Origin: JAFGXT01 sp963677165
GTDB taxonomy: Bacteria; Verrucomicrobiota; Lentisphaeria; Victivallales; SZUA-371
NCBI GenBank assembly: GCA_963677165.2
Contig: CAXXSX010000002.1
Coordinates: 2,046,001 to 2,110,000, forward strand
DNA length: 64,000 nt
Direction of reading: 5' to 3'
The notes beneath the pieces were generated by a model, which ran no database searches, was not told the origin of the DNA, and saw nothing but the letters and a program-made list of their open reading frames with translations. The translations under genes and the position numbers were made by a program. Positions 1 to 7,888 of this stretch are shown piece after piece; position 1 is the first letter of the stretch, and each line of letters begins with the position of its first letter.

Positions 1-123
1 ACTAACGATAAAATTATGACCGTTAGTGAGAACCAGAAGCGTATCGGGAATGATCTCGATTTTTTCAATCAATTCACAGTTAATGTATTTGACGTTTCCG
101 CCGACATCTGTGACTTTAATCAA
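1..123 (-). CDS. FlbD-family flagellar protein, second copy (3' part cut by window edge)
   Basis: Reading leftward from a TTG at 121-123 gives MIKVTDVGGNVKYIN, then a PDTLLVLTNG core. This is the same pattern as the FlbD-type protein just upstream (SPDTILILSNG) and as the small FlbD family (PF06289) found in flagellar operons. A GGAGG sequence lies 8 bases before the TTG, and no in-frame ATG is available, so TTG is the likely start. About 41 codons are visible; the 3' end lies outside the window. Only 24 bases separate it from the first FlbD gene, so the two are probably co-transcribed. The biochemical role of this small family is poorly known; location suggests a flagellar structural or regulatory role. 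A tandem pair is unusual. Confidence 0.75.
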   Translation of the reverse strand, partial: MIKVTDVGGNVKYINCELIEKIEIIPDTLLVLTNGHNFIVS

Positions 124-147
124 AACACTATCCTCCGTTTAAAACGA

Positions 148-330
148 TCAACTGCTGACCGATTCGAGTTTTCCGGAAATCATATCGATTACTTTGTCAA
201 CGCTTTCCTGAACAATCAGGCTGTTGCCGTTAGACAGAATCAGAATTGTATCCGGAGATTTCCTGATTTCTCTTATGAGCGAAGTATGCAGTTTTGTCTT
301 CTGTCCTCTGAGATCTGTTACCCATATCAT
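148..330 (-). CDS. flbD: FlbD-family small flagellar protein
   Basis: This 60-residue protein matches the usual length and pattern of the FlbD family (PF06289): MIWVTDLRG at the start, SPDT at residues 25-28, then a beta-rich ILSNGNSLIVQES stretch and a short helix. Such genes lie between flgE and motA/motB in many Gram-positive and spirochaete-like flagellar operons. It is distinct from the Caulobacter sigma-54 activator that is also called FlbD. It lies 28 bases downstream of flgE on the same strand and 24 bases upstream of a second FlbD-like gene. Function is inferred from position only. Confidence 0.85.
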   Translation of the reverse strand: MIWVTDLRGQKTKLHTSLIREIRKSPDTILILSNGNSLIVQESVDKVIDMISGKLESVSS

Positions 331-358
331 GATGGCCTCTCCATTTTAAGGGTTATTG

Positions 359-1180
359 TTACATGTTGATTATTGTGTTAAGCAGTTCGTCCTGGGTTGT
401 AATAACCTTGGAGTTCGCCTGGAACGCACGCTGCGTTTCAATCATATCGGTGAATTCAGTTACCAGGTCGGTATTTGATTCTTCCAGTGCGCCCTGGGTC
501 AGGGAACCGCAATCATCTCCTGCGAGATGAATTGTTCCGTCGCCACTGTACTCGGTGGTATGGTACAGACCACTACCGATTGTTTCGAGTGAGTCATTAT
601 TACTGAAAGTCGTTACTGCTACATAGTAAGTGTCAGTTGTGCCATCGTCATAAGTTGCGGTCAATGTACCGTCAGAACTCAGTTCGATGGAAGCCGGGGC
701 TTCGGTAAATGTAATAACGCCCAAGCCGGCGGTATAAGCCGTGGAATCGCCTGTGGTTGGATCCACGGTATCGGTACTTCCCATAAGACTGGCTCCGCTG
801 GCCAATTGAATCGTATACTCGGTGGAATCTGAATCATAAGTCAGAGTGAAGTCACACGCTCGAGTATAATAGGTATCATCATTGAGTGATACTTCCACAA
901 ATCCATCACCTGAAATAAGAAAGTCATACTCATCGTTGGTTACTGATGAGGAACCGGTAGTCCAGTCTGATGTAATACTGGCAACTTCAGCACCGGTACC
1001 ATACTGAATGGTTGTACCGTTTGAAGATGTCATACCGCTGGAAACCATGGCTTCTGAAAACTGTAGAGTCTGGTTTTTGTATGCCAGAGTACCACTGTTT
1101 GCGATGTTGTTGGCAATTACTTCAAGTTTACTCGACTGAGCGCTCATTCCGCTCACAGCTATATCCATTACACCACCCAT
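359..1180 (-). CDS. flgE: Flagellar hook protein FlgE (short form)
   Basis: The N-terminus has the flagellar rod/hook signature (MDIAVSGMSAQSSKLEVIAN, then NIANSGTLAYKN). The C-terminus ends with the heptad-rich hook signature (residues about 232-272, key run SNTDLVTEF, then TQRAFQANSKVITTQDELL). At 273 residues it is short for a hook protein. The middle is Thr/Ser/Asp/Tyr-rich and has few hydrophobic core signatures, so the D1/D2 domains are small. FlgE polymerises into the hook outside the cell after type III export. Start chosen at 1180 because AAGGAG lies 7 bases before it; a second in-frame Met four codons later is possible. It follows flgD, as is common for the hook and its scaffold cap. 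FlgG or FlgF is the alternative, but the flgD neighbour favours FlgE. Confidence 0.85.
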   Translation of the reverse strand: MGGVMDIAVSGMSAQSSKLEVIANNIANSGTLAYKNQTLQFSEAMVSSGMTSSNGTTIQYGTGAEVASITSDWTTGSSSVTNDEYDFLISGDGFVEVSLNDDTYYTRACDFTLTYDSDSTEYTIQLASGASLMGSTDTVDPTTGDSTAYTAGLGVITFTEAPASIELSSDGTLTATYDDGTTDTYYVAVTTFSNNDSLETIGSGLYHTTEYSGDGTIHLAGDDCGSLTQGALEESNTDLVTEFTDMIETQRAFQANSKVITTQDELLNTIINM

Positions 1181-1222
1181 GTTGTGTCTCCTTTTTTGGA
1201 TGTTATTATTTGTTCGTTTGTG

Positions 1223-1696
1223 TTACGCTTCTGTAGTTTCGGTTGTTGTTGTCGTGTCGCTTTCTGCTTCAGTAACATCTGTGATGTAGTCCATCGGAAC
1301 ACTTACACCATCGATAATTACTTCGAACGTATCATCATCGGTACGGGTAACTCCTGTTACCGTGCCGGTAATTTCATCGCCGGTATCATCTGCGTCGAGA
1401 TATGTGACTTCTTTGCCGATTAGCTCGGTCGCTGAGGTTAGTGAACTCTGTTCAATAAAAGTTTCCATGTTTTCATTAAGTGTATTGGTTGCTTCAATGC
1501 TGGACATTTGAGCCAGCTGGAGTACCAGGTCGGAGTTATCCATCGGTTCAGTCGGATCCTGATTGGTTATTTCAGCAACAAGTAAGTCATAAAAAGCATC
1601 AATAGAGGTCAGGGCTTCGCTATCCGAACCAAGATCGGTCGTCCCCGTATTTAGGGTTGACAGATAATCTGAAACATCGGTTACTGTTGATGACAT
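1223..1696 (-). CDS. flgD: Flagellar hook assembly scaffold FlgD
   Basis: The protein has 157 residues. FlgD caps the growing hook and lets FlgE subunits assemble. The conserved N-terminal export and cap region is plain: FYDLLVAEITNQDPTEPMDN (around residues 35-54) followed by LAQMSSIEATN (61-71). The C-terminal part (about 90-145) is a small beta domain and ends in an acidic Thr/Glu tail. Just upstream are a terminator for fliK and a candidate sigma-54 promoter, which suggests that flgD-flgE-flbD can be transcribed separately from the fli genes. AGGAG lies 6 bases before the start codon. Confidence 0.9.
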   Translation of the reverse strand: MSSTVTDVSDYLSTLNTGTTDLGSDSEALTSIDAFYDLLVAEITNQDPTEPMDNSDLVLQLAQMSSIEATNTLNENMETFIEQSSLTSATELIGKEVTYLDADDTGDEITGTVTGVTRTDDDTFEVIIDGVSVPMDYITDVTEAESDTTTTTETTEA

Positions 1697-1767
1697 GTTA
1701 TACTCCTGATTTATTAAATCTTTACGTCTATTCGTTATTATTCATTTTGTTCACAAGGTATATTGTC

Positions 1768-1782
1768 GCATTATATATGCCA
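1768..1782 (-). promoter_or_regulatory. Candidate sigma-54 promoter for flgD-flgE-flbD
   Basis: On the minus strand the sequence reads TGGCATATATAATGC. It has the invariant GG-N10-GC of -24/-12 promoters and matches TGGCA and TGC of the TGGCACG-N4-TTGC consensus (8 of 11 defined positions by eye). It sits about 72 bases upstream of the flgD start and just downstream of the fliK terminator. The AT-rich middle could also be a sigma-70 -10 box, but no good -35 lies 16-18 bases away. Confidence 0.45.
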
Positions 1783-1814
1783 GTTAGACTGTTCAGCTCC
1801 ATCATATTTGCATA

Positions 1815-1851
1815 AAAAAAGGTTTCTTCCCTCCATGGAAAGAAACCTTTG
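1815..1851 (-). terminator. Rho-independent terminator after fliK
   Basis: On the minus strand, AAAGGTTTCTT pairs with AAGAAACCTTT (11 bp, 1841-1851 with 1819-1829) around an 11-base loop and runs into a T tract. It lies 32 bases past the fliK stop and separates the fli block from flgD. Confidence 0.85.
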
Positions 1852-1882
1852 AGCGTTTCTAAACCTTTTATCCGCAGTTGTT

Positions 1883-3646
1883 TTAAGCCATAGACAGGAT
1901 TTCCGCCAGATCCAGTTCATCGTTTCCGGCAAGTTTTACATTGTCACTGTCTTCGTTTCCGCTAGCGGAATTTTTTTCCTGTTGCCAGGAAGAATTTTGT
2001 TGCTGATTCTGACTGCCAACTTCAACGGACAGCTCTTTGTATCCCATCATGCGGAGCTGCTGAGCTAGTTCGTCTTTCTGGTCCATCATTTCCTGACGGC
2101 CCTGTTCTGTGTCGGATTCAATAACAACCTTGAGGGAAGTTTCTTTCTGTTCGAGAAACAGTTGCATTTTTCCGAGGTTGTTGACTTCGACATTCAGAGT
2201 TATATTGGATTCGCGGCTTGTATTCTGGATCGGAGCATACTGCTGGACTGTTTCAACGATACGTTCTACCACTTCAACTCGTTCGGCAGCGGAAGAAGTT
2301 GCTTGTGCAACTGTGCTTGATGCGGAGTTTCCGGTCTGCAGTCCATTTACTTCTGCAAGTCCGGTTCTCGGAGAATCGACATTCAGTCCGGACAGCGCTT
2401 TCATCGCACTATCCGAATCAGTATTAGTCGTGTCGGTATCAACTGCATTCTTAATTGTTTCTTTACTGACAGAAGCCGCTGCATTCTTGAATATTGAGGT
2501 ATTGGCGCGGCTGCTGCTGAAAACAGAAGATTCTGAAGATGTAGTATTATTTGCCTGTTGACGATTCTGGAACCGCTGCATAAAGTTATTCATTTTTCCA
2601 GTAAGGGTTTTCAGTAAACCTTCTGAATCCTGTTGAGATGCGGTATCGCCGGACATCGTATCCTGTTTGCTGTTATCTGCAGTCTGATTGTATTTAACAT
2701 CCAGAATTTTGACATCGGCGGATTCAAGCTTTGTACTGCTGATGTCGCCGGATTCAGTTTTATTATAAGCGAAATTCTGGCGTAGATTATTTTCGTTACC
2801 GGCAACAGCAGATTCTGTCTTTACTGTAATGGTTTCGCTGGAAGTGTCGGCTATACTCTGAACAACAACTTCAGCAACACTTTCGGAAGAGTCATTACTT
2901 TCTGTTGGCGCAACGGTTGAATCAGAAATGGACGACTGAACTGTTTGGGGAACCTTATCGGCTTTTGCTGTTTGAACAACGTTTTCTATCACGTCCATTA
3001 ACTTGTTACCGTTATCTTCGTTGGTAGTGGAAACAACTTCATTGATTTCTTTGTCAGTCATTTTCCCCTGTACAACCGTGTCTTTTATCTCTTTCGCGGC
3101 TTCAGAAACAACCTGACCGGCATTCATTTCCGGGCTCTCAGAAGTCTTAGTTCCCAATACATCAGCGATTACAGATTCTGCAACATCAGTTTCTTCTGTA
3201 ACAAGTTCTGTGACTTCATCAGAAAAATTTGTAATATAATCATGAGGAGCGGAAACTTCTACATCTGTATTAGAAGTATTGTAATCCGCAAAAAGGTATT
3301 TACTGTAAGGGGATTCATCCGTACTTTCGATATTTACAATATCTTCGGGAGTAACGGATTCGGCAGCTACATAGAGCTCATCTGAAACAACATTGTTTTC
3401 GGAAGAATCATCTTCGGCCAGATCTGTCTCATTTTTACGAGAGCGTTTTTTCTGATCATTTACTTCCGAGTTATTACTATCGACATTTTCACGATCAACC
3501 TGATTGCTTTCTGAATGATCTTCCTGCTGAAGTACAGCCACAAAATTCGAATTTTCGCTTTCTGAACCATTTGATCCGGAACTCGAATTCAGCATGGAAT
3601 TGTCGGTATACTTTCTACAACTACCTAAACCGCCGATTATGTCCAT
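1883..3646 (-). CDS. fliK: Flagellar hook-length control protein FliK
   Basis: A 587-residue protein with a long low-complexity N-terminal two thirds (Ser, Asn, Thr, Glu, Val rich) typical of the secreted molecular-ruler part. A compact C-terminal domain (about 465-545) holds NITLNVEVNNLGKMQLFLEQ and ESDTEQGRQEM, then DELAQQLRMMGY, matching the FliK C-terminal Flg_hook domain. That domain switches export specificity from hook to filament by acting on FlhB. A longer reading from an ATG at 3691 exists, but AAGGGGG lies 10 bases before the ATG at 3646 (MDIIGG) and nothing like a ribosome site precedes the upstream ATG, so 3646 is preferred. The Gln/Asn/Ser tail is unusually polar. It sits after the motE-like gene and before flgD, the usual place. 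Confidence 0.85.
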   Translation of the reverse strand: MDIIGGLGSCRKYTDNSMLNSSSGSNGSESENSNFVAVLQQEDHSESNQVDRENVDSNNSEVNDQKKRSRKNETDLAEDDSSENNVVSDELYVAAESVTPEDIVNIESTDESPYSKYLFADYNTSNTDVEVSAPHDYITNFSDEVTELVTEETDVAESVIADVLGTKTSESPEMNAGQVVSEAAKEIKDTVVQGKMTDKEINEVVSTTNEDNGNKLMDVIENVVQTAKADKVPQTVQSSISDSTVAPTESNDSSESVAEVVVQSIADTSSETITVKTESAVAGNENNLRQNFAYNKTESGDISSTKLESADVKILDVKYNQTADNSKQDTMSGDTASQQDSEGLLKTLTGKMNNFMQRFQNRQQANNTTSSESSVFSSSRANTSIFKNAAASVSKETIKNAVDTDTTNTDSDSAMKALSGLNVDSPRTGLAEVNGLQTGNSASSTVAQATSSAAERVEVVERIVETVQQYAPIQNTSRESNITLNVEVNNLGKMQLFLEQKETSLKVVIESDTEQGRQEMMDQKDELAQQLRMMGYKELSVEVGSQNQQQNSSWQQEKNSASGNEDSDNVKLAGNDELDLAEILSMA

Positions 3647-3705
3647 ATTTTGATATCCCCCTTCATTAATCGTTGTATCAATATTATTCATTTTTTTATA
3701 TGTTG

Positions 3706-4344
3706 TTACATGCCAACTGGTTTTTCGGAAATTTTTTCCATAATTGCTACAATTTTTTCCGCTTTTTCGATATTGGCTTTTTGTTTAGTCTGAACAATCT
3801 CAGCAATAATTTTTCCTGTTTGCTTGTCATTCATAAAATATAGTATTTGAGCGGCTTTCTTTTCATCCCACTGCAATACCATCTTGCTTGATGCAGCAAC
3901 ATCCATGCCAGAAAGCATTTTTGCCGTACGTTTCAGGTTTTCCTGCTGTTTTTCATCAATAAATACCAGCAGCCGTTTTACCTTGGCCTCTGCCTGAGTT
4001 ATTTTTTCCTGCATCAGGTTTGCCTGTTTGAGGATTTCTTCAACACTGCGTTTTTTCTCGGCAAGATCTTCCTTGTCACTGGCAATTTTTTGCCGTTCTT
4101 CACTTAGTTCCTTATAGAATGTGTAAAGATAATCTTCTGCAATACGTTCCTTGGAAGTATCAAGATTCCGGTTTCTGGCGAGCTCTTCCTGTCGCTGTTT
4201 GAAAGCCCGGTCGGAAACTTTCTGATATACCGGAAATTCAATAAACGGTATTGTGCCTGTCATGTAAGTATAGGCGAGTATGCTTATACATGCCGCCGAT
4301 ACCGCAGAACTGATCAATACCAGAAATGCCAAAAACTTTTCCAT
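3706..4344 (-). CDS. MotE/FlbB-like flagellar motor accessory protein
   Basis: The 212-residue protein has one N-terminal membrane helix (residues 4-28, LAFLVLISSAVSAACISILAY), a long charged coiled coil (about 50-125), and a C-terminal helical domain (about 130-205) of the MgtE-N type (MLSGMDVAASSKMVLQWDEKKAAQIL, given here as three adjoining motifs: MLSGM, SSKMVLQ, AAQILYFM). This layout matches periplasmic motor proteins such as MotE of Rhizobium and FlbB of spirochaetes, which help build or stabilise the stator ring. It lies between fliJ and fliK, where such proteins are often encoded. The name is by domain pattern; no residue-level function is shown. Confidence 0.7.
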   Translation of the reverse strand: MEKFLAFLVLISSAVSAACISILAYTYMTGTIPFIEFPVYQKVSDRAFKQRQEELARNRNLDTSKERIAEDYLYTFYKELSEERQKIASDKEDLAEKKRSVEEILKQANLMQEKITQAEAKVKRLLVFIDEKQQENLKRTAKMLSGMDVAASSKMVLQWDEKKAAQILYFMNDKQTGKIIAEIVQTKQKANIEKAEKIVAIMEKISEKPVGM

Positions 4345-4373
4345 TTTTTCTTATCCTGATTAATTAATTACAT

Positions 4374-4817
4374 TTAAATTGTACGTGGTTTGAATACAGA
4401 GAGCGTCGTGCCTATTTCATCACTTTGCTTTTGCTCATCACGCTGAAACTCCAGTTTCCATTCTTTCAATTCTTTTTCCTGAAGCTTTTCCATCTTCTTC
4501 AGCTCAATATCAGCATCACGTAATCGCTTCAGGCAAGTTTTTACTGCTCCACGGGCCTTATTTACCTTAATCTGCTGCTGATGTCTTAAATGTTTCAACA
4601 TTGCAATATATTTCTGGCGCTGGACAAAATAGCTTGCCACCGGAGTGCCGGATACCTGCTGATGAAGGATGCCGTCAATCTTTTCGTCGATATATTTCAA
4701 TTTACTTTCTTCTTCACGCAAACGATATCGGGCAGCGGCCAGTTCATGTTCACGACCTTGTTTCTGTGCCAGTCTGGTGCTTAGAATCGTATTCATTGAA
4801 AAATTGAATTTTCTCAT
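4374..4817 (-). CDS. fliJ: Flagellar export chaperone FliJ
   Basis: This 147-residue protein is almost entirely a charged alpha-helical coiled coil with no membrane segment, beginning MRKFNFSMNTILSTR. That start resembles FliJ proteins (F-x-F-x-L-x-x-[VI]L-x-x-R). FliJ is the central stalk of the flagellar export ATPase, inserting into the FliI hexamer like the gamma subunit of F-ATPase. Its start overlaps the fliI stop by four bases (ATGA), which supports coupled translation. The sequence is poorly conserved in the family, so position and composition carry most of the weight. Confidence 0.85.
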   Translation of the reverse strand: MRKFNFSMNTILSTRLAQKQGREHELAAARYRLREEESKLKYIDEKIDGILHQQVSGTPVASYFVQRQKYIAMLKHLRHQQQIKVNKARGAVKTCLKRLRDADIELKKMEKLQEKELKEWKLEFQRDEQKQSDEIGTTLSVFKPRTI

Positions 4818-6142
4818 GATTCAGCTACCTCTTTCATTTGCTGATAAGTTGTTTCAAAATCAGTTCGGTTGTCTAGTTCCTGAGCCAGGATTGCCCGGAT
4901 TGCCCCGATTTTCTGTATCGCTTCGTCAATTTGAGGATTACTTCCTTTACTGTAGGCTCCGATATTGATCATATCTTCAGCCCGGTGATAAGTTGCGAGC
5001 AGCGACCTGAGTTTACGGGCGTAAATCATATGTTCCCTGGGAACTACGTTGGGCATTACACGACTTACACTAGGCAGTACGTTAATGGCCGGATATTGTC
5101 CCATTGCTGCTATATCGCGTGACAATTCGATGTGTCCGTCCAGGATACCTCTGGCAGTATCGGCGATCGGATCATTCATATCATCACCTTCAACCAGGAC
5201 GGTGAAAAATCCGGTAATACTGCCATATTGATTGGTTCCAGCCCGTTCCAGCAGTGCCGGCATCATTCCGAAAACGGAAGGCGGATAACCACGCGTCGCG
5301 GGGGGTTCTCCAATTGCCAGGCCGATTTCACGCTGCGCCATTGCATAACGTGTAACAGAGTCCATTACGAACATTACATCTTTTCCCTGATCACGAAAGT
5401 ATTCGGCTATTGCCATGGCAGTTTCTGCGCCTTTTACACGTTGCATTGGAGACTTGTCCGAAGTGGACACAATCAGGACGGACCTGCGCATTCCTTCTTC
5501 GCCCAGTGAATCTTCAATAAAATCCAGTACTTCTTTGCCACGCTCACCGATCAGCGAAATTACGTTGATGTCCGCTTTGCAGTTACGGCAAATCATACCG
5601 ATCAGCGAACTTTTTCCCACGCCGCTGCCGGCAAATATTCCCATACGCTGACCTTTTCCGCAGGTCAGTAAGGAATCAATACAACGTACTCCGGTCACAA
5701 ATTTTTCTTTAATGCGCGAGCGTTCCATGGAATTCGGAGCGGCACGTCGGACTTTCCAATGTTTTTCCGCTTTGATTGGCGGTAGTCCGTCAATTGGGCG
5801 TCCCAGTCCGTCGAATACTCTGCCAAGCATTTCTTCTCCTACGGGAACCCGCAGTCCCTGACTGGTTTTCACTACGTTGTCGCCGCTTCTGATTCCTTCC
5901 ATGCCTTCAAGTGGAAACAGCAAAACTTTTTCATCTCTGAATCCGACGACTTCGGCAAAAGATGATTTTTTACGGTTACTGGAAGAGGTTATTTCAACCA
6001 GGTCACCGATAGAACAGAGCGGGCCATGGGATTCAACAGTCATTCCCACAACCTTGCTGATATAACCGATTGAACGGAAAGTGTTAATCTTTCCCAAGTC
6101 GACCGATCGGGTAAAACCCTGTATTTGAGGTGTCACCAGCAT
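4814..6142 (-). CDS. fliI: Flagellar export ATPase FliI
   Basis: The 442-residue protein has the normal length for FliI. The Walker A loop is GSGVGKSS (residues 172-179), followed by VISLIGERGKEV (conserved glutamate of the F1-beta/FliI/YscN family) and a Walker B region DVMFVMDSVTRYAMAQRE. The family signature PSVSRVMPN is near residue 355. It powers unfolding and delivery of flagellar subunits to the export gate. It is encoded after fliH, its regulator, with only a two-base gap, and overlaps fliJ. Confidence 0.96.
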   Translation of the reverse strand: MLVTPQIQGFTRSVDLGKINTFRSIGYISKVVGMTVESHGPLCSIGDLVEITSSSNRKKSSFAEVVGFRDEKVLLFPLEGMEGIRSGDNVVKTSQGLRVPVGEEMLGRVFDGLGRPIDGLPPIKAEKHWKVRRAAPNSMERSRIKEKFVTGVRCIDSLLTCGKGQRMGIFAGSGVGKSSLIGMICRNCKADINVISLIGERGKEVLDFIEDSLGEEGMRRSVLIVSTSDKSPMQRVKGAETAMAIAEYFRDQGKDVMFVMDSVTRYAMAQREIGLAIGEPPATRGYPPSVFGMMPALLERAGTNQYGSITGFFTVLVEGDDMNDPIADTARGILDGHIELSRDIAAMGQYPAINVLPSVSRVMPNVVPREHMIYARKLRSLLATYHRAEDMINIGAYSKGSNPQIDEAIQKIGAIRAILAQELDNRTDFETTYQQMKEVAES

Positions 6143-6144
6143 TT

Positions 6145-6819
6145 CTATTTTTCATCCTGTTCCGGTTTATCATCGTCATCATTGTTCATATCATTATCTG
6201 TGCTGCCGCTAGCGAAAGCTTTGTCGACTTCGCTGCGAAGCGTACGAATGCGTTCTCTGAGAGTACCATCGATCAGTCCATCAGGGCTGGCCAGTTGGAC
6301 ATCGCCCGGCTGCAAATTAGGATCTGGCACAATATCGACAGAATCTTTGCTTTTCAATGTGCCCCGGCTGACTAGCTTTGCGATAGCGGGGTTTAAGCGT
6401 AATTGGTAATCTCCAGATTTGACTACATTATCCAGAATACGGTTAATGATGGCCTGCATCGTTTCCGGGTTGTCGATCTCACGGCAGATTATCTCTTGAG
6501 AAACTCTGAAAGCAAGATCAATGATCTCTTTTTTCACTTGAGACGCAATATCTGCGAGGCTTTGACTGACAGCTCCGGGAAGTTGTTGTCCGATCTCGTT
6601 CATTTGTTCGAGAATCTGACTGATTTCCTTGTCCTTCTGGATTTCACAGGCTTTCCAGCCTTCCTGATAAGCCTGTTCCAACTCAGCTTTGATATCTTTT
6701 TCCTGCTGAATATTTTCTTCACTTTCCACCGGCATATCGTTAATGAATACATTACTGCCGTTTTCGGTAACGAAGGTGATCCGGTCGGAAAAGCGGAATT
6801 TATTATTAGACATAGACAT
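6145..6819 (-). CDS. fliH: Flagellar assembly protein FliH
   Basis: The 224-residue protein has a polar N-terminus, a central helical Glu/Gln-rich segment (about 35-95) and a C-terminal domain (about 100-200) with the FliH/YscL/V-ATPase-E pattern (EIIDLAFRVSQEIICREI, then LRLNPAI). FliH dimers bind FliI and hold the ATPase at the export gate. It overlaps the fliG 3' end by 14 bases and ends two bases before fliI. The tail is strongly acidic (DNDMNNDDDD). GGAAGAAG precedes two closely spaced Met codons, so the start could be two codons later. Confidence 0.88.
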   Translation of the reverse strand: MSMSNNKFRFSDRITFVTENGSNVFINDMPVESEENIQQEKDIKAELEQAYQEGWKACEIQKDKEISQILEQMNEIGQQLPGAVSQSLADIASQVKKEIIDLAFRVSQEIICREIDNPETMQAIINRILDNVVKSGDYQLRLNPAIAKLVSRGTLKSKDSVDIVPDPNLQPGDVQLASPDGLIDGTLRERIRTLRSEVDKAFASGSTDNDMNNDDDDKPEQDEK

Positions 6820-7834
6820 CTTCTTCTTCCGTAGCGTTTAGCTCCAGTTCTCCGGAAGCTTCAAGTGTGCGTACAATCGCTACAATTGCCTTACGTTCAG
6901 CTTCCACTTCGCTTTTCTTCAGTTTTCCGGTAAGTTCCATTTCTTCTTCAAGGTTTTCCCGAGCTCGTTTCGACAGGTTGGAGGTTATTTTCGACATGAC
7001 CTCCGGATCGGCTCCGCGAAGAGCGATAACCAGCTGATTTGTAGCAACTTCACGCAGAACCTTCTGGATATCCTGGTCATTAAGCTTGGCAAGATCTTCA
7101 AAAGTGAACATCAGGTCTCTGACCTGATCCGCAAGCTCCGGGGTATCTTCCTGAAGTGAAGTCATAAGTTCTTCTTCAAGACTCTTTTCTACCCCCTGGA
7201 AGAGTTCGGCGACAAAGCCCGGTCCGCCGAGGTTACTTCTTTCCTCTTCCTCATTGGTACTGATTGATGAGGATACTTTTTCTACCAGCATACGCTCAAT
7301 ACGCTCCACAATATCAAGGTCAGCTTCGCTGTCTTTTGCCAGACGAACAATGATTTCATCCCGCATGCCTTCATCAAGATATGACAAAACTTCTCCGCCT
7401 TTTTTCGGCGGAAAGAAACTCAACACGATTGCTACAGTAGCCGGCTGTTCATTTGAAAGAATTGTAGCCAGATCCTGTGCTCCCACTCCAGTAAGGGTAG
7501 AAAACGGTTTCGGACGTTTCGGTTTGGCGCGTTCAAGCATTTTTGCGGCTTCTTCCTCGCCAACAACTCCTGCCAGGATGGCTTTTGCTACATCGTCACC
7601 GCCGGAAGAATGCTGTACTCCCTGAGAGAGTTTTTCAGAAATTTCGCTGAACACTGCTTCCTGTACTTCCTGGTCGATTGAACCAAGACTACGGATTTCA
7701 GCGGTCAATGCTTCCATTGTCTGAACCTTGAAGTATTTCATTACTTCAATGGCCTTTTCCGTCGGAATTGATGCGAAGAATATAGCCAGTTTTCTTGCTG
7801 TACGCATCTTTTGAATTTTATTCTTATCTACCAT
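6806..7834 (-). CDS. fliG: Flagellar motor switch protein FliG
   Basis: At 342 residues this is normal for FliG. The N-terminal domain (about 1-95) binds FliF. The middle domain has the SNEQPATVAIVLSFFPP signature (about 130-145). The C-terminal torque domain holds MFTFEDLAKLNDQDIQKVLR and LVIALRGADPEVMSKI, then NLSKRARENL, the charged ridge that meets MotA. The protein sits on the cytoplasmic face of the MS ring and generates torque and switching. It lies between fliF and fliH in canonical order; no chemotaxis gene is seen in this window. Confidence 0.96.
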   Translation of the reverse strand: MVDKNKIQKMRTARKLAIFFASIPTEKAIEVMKYFKVQTMEALTAEIRSLGSIDQEVQEAVFSEISEKLSQGVQHSSGGDDVAKAILAGVVGEEEAAKMLERAKPKRPKPFSTLTGVGAQDLATILSNEQPATVAIVLSFFPPKKGGEVLSYLDEGMRDEIIVRLAKDSEADLDIVERIERMLVEKVSSSISTNEEEERSNLGGPGFVAELFQGVEKSLEEELMTSLQEDTPELADQVRDLMFTFEDLAKLNDQDIQKVLREVATNQLVIALRGADPEVMSKITSNLSKRARENLEEEMELTGKLKKSEVEAERKAIVAIVRTLEASGELELNATEEEDVYV

Positions 7835-7888
7835 AACTATTTCTTACCTGTTGTGGTTTGACCTCTTACCTGTGTTTCCTTTTAGATT

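Noticed and set aside
2109..2561. Plus-strand 150-codon frame inside fliK
   Set aside because: Ser/Thr/Val-rich antisense reading of the low-complexity fliK middle; no motif.
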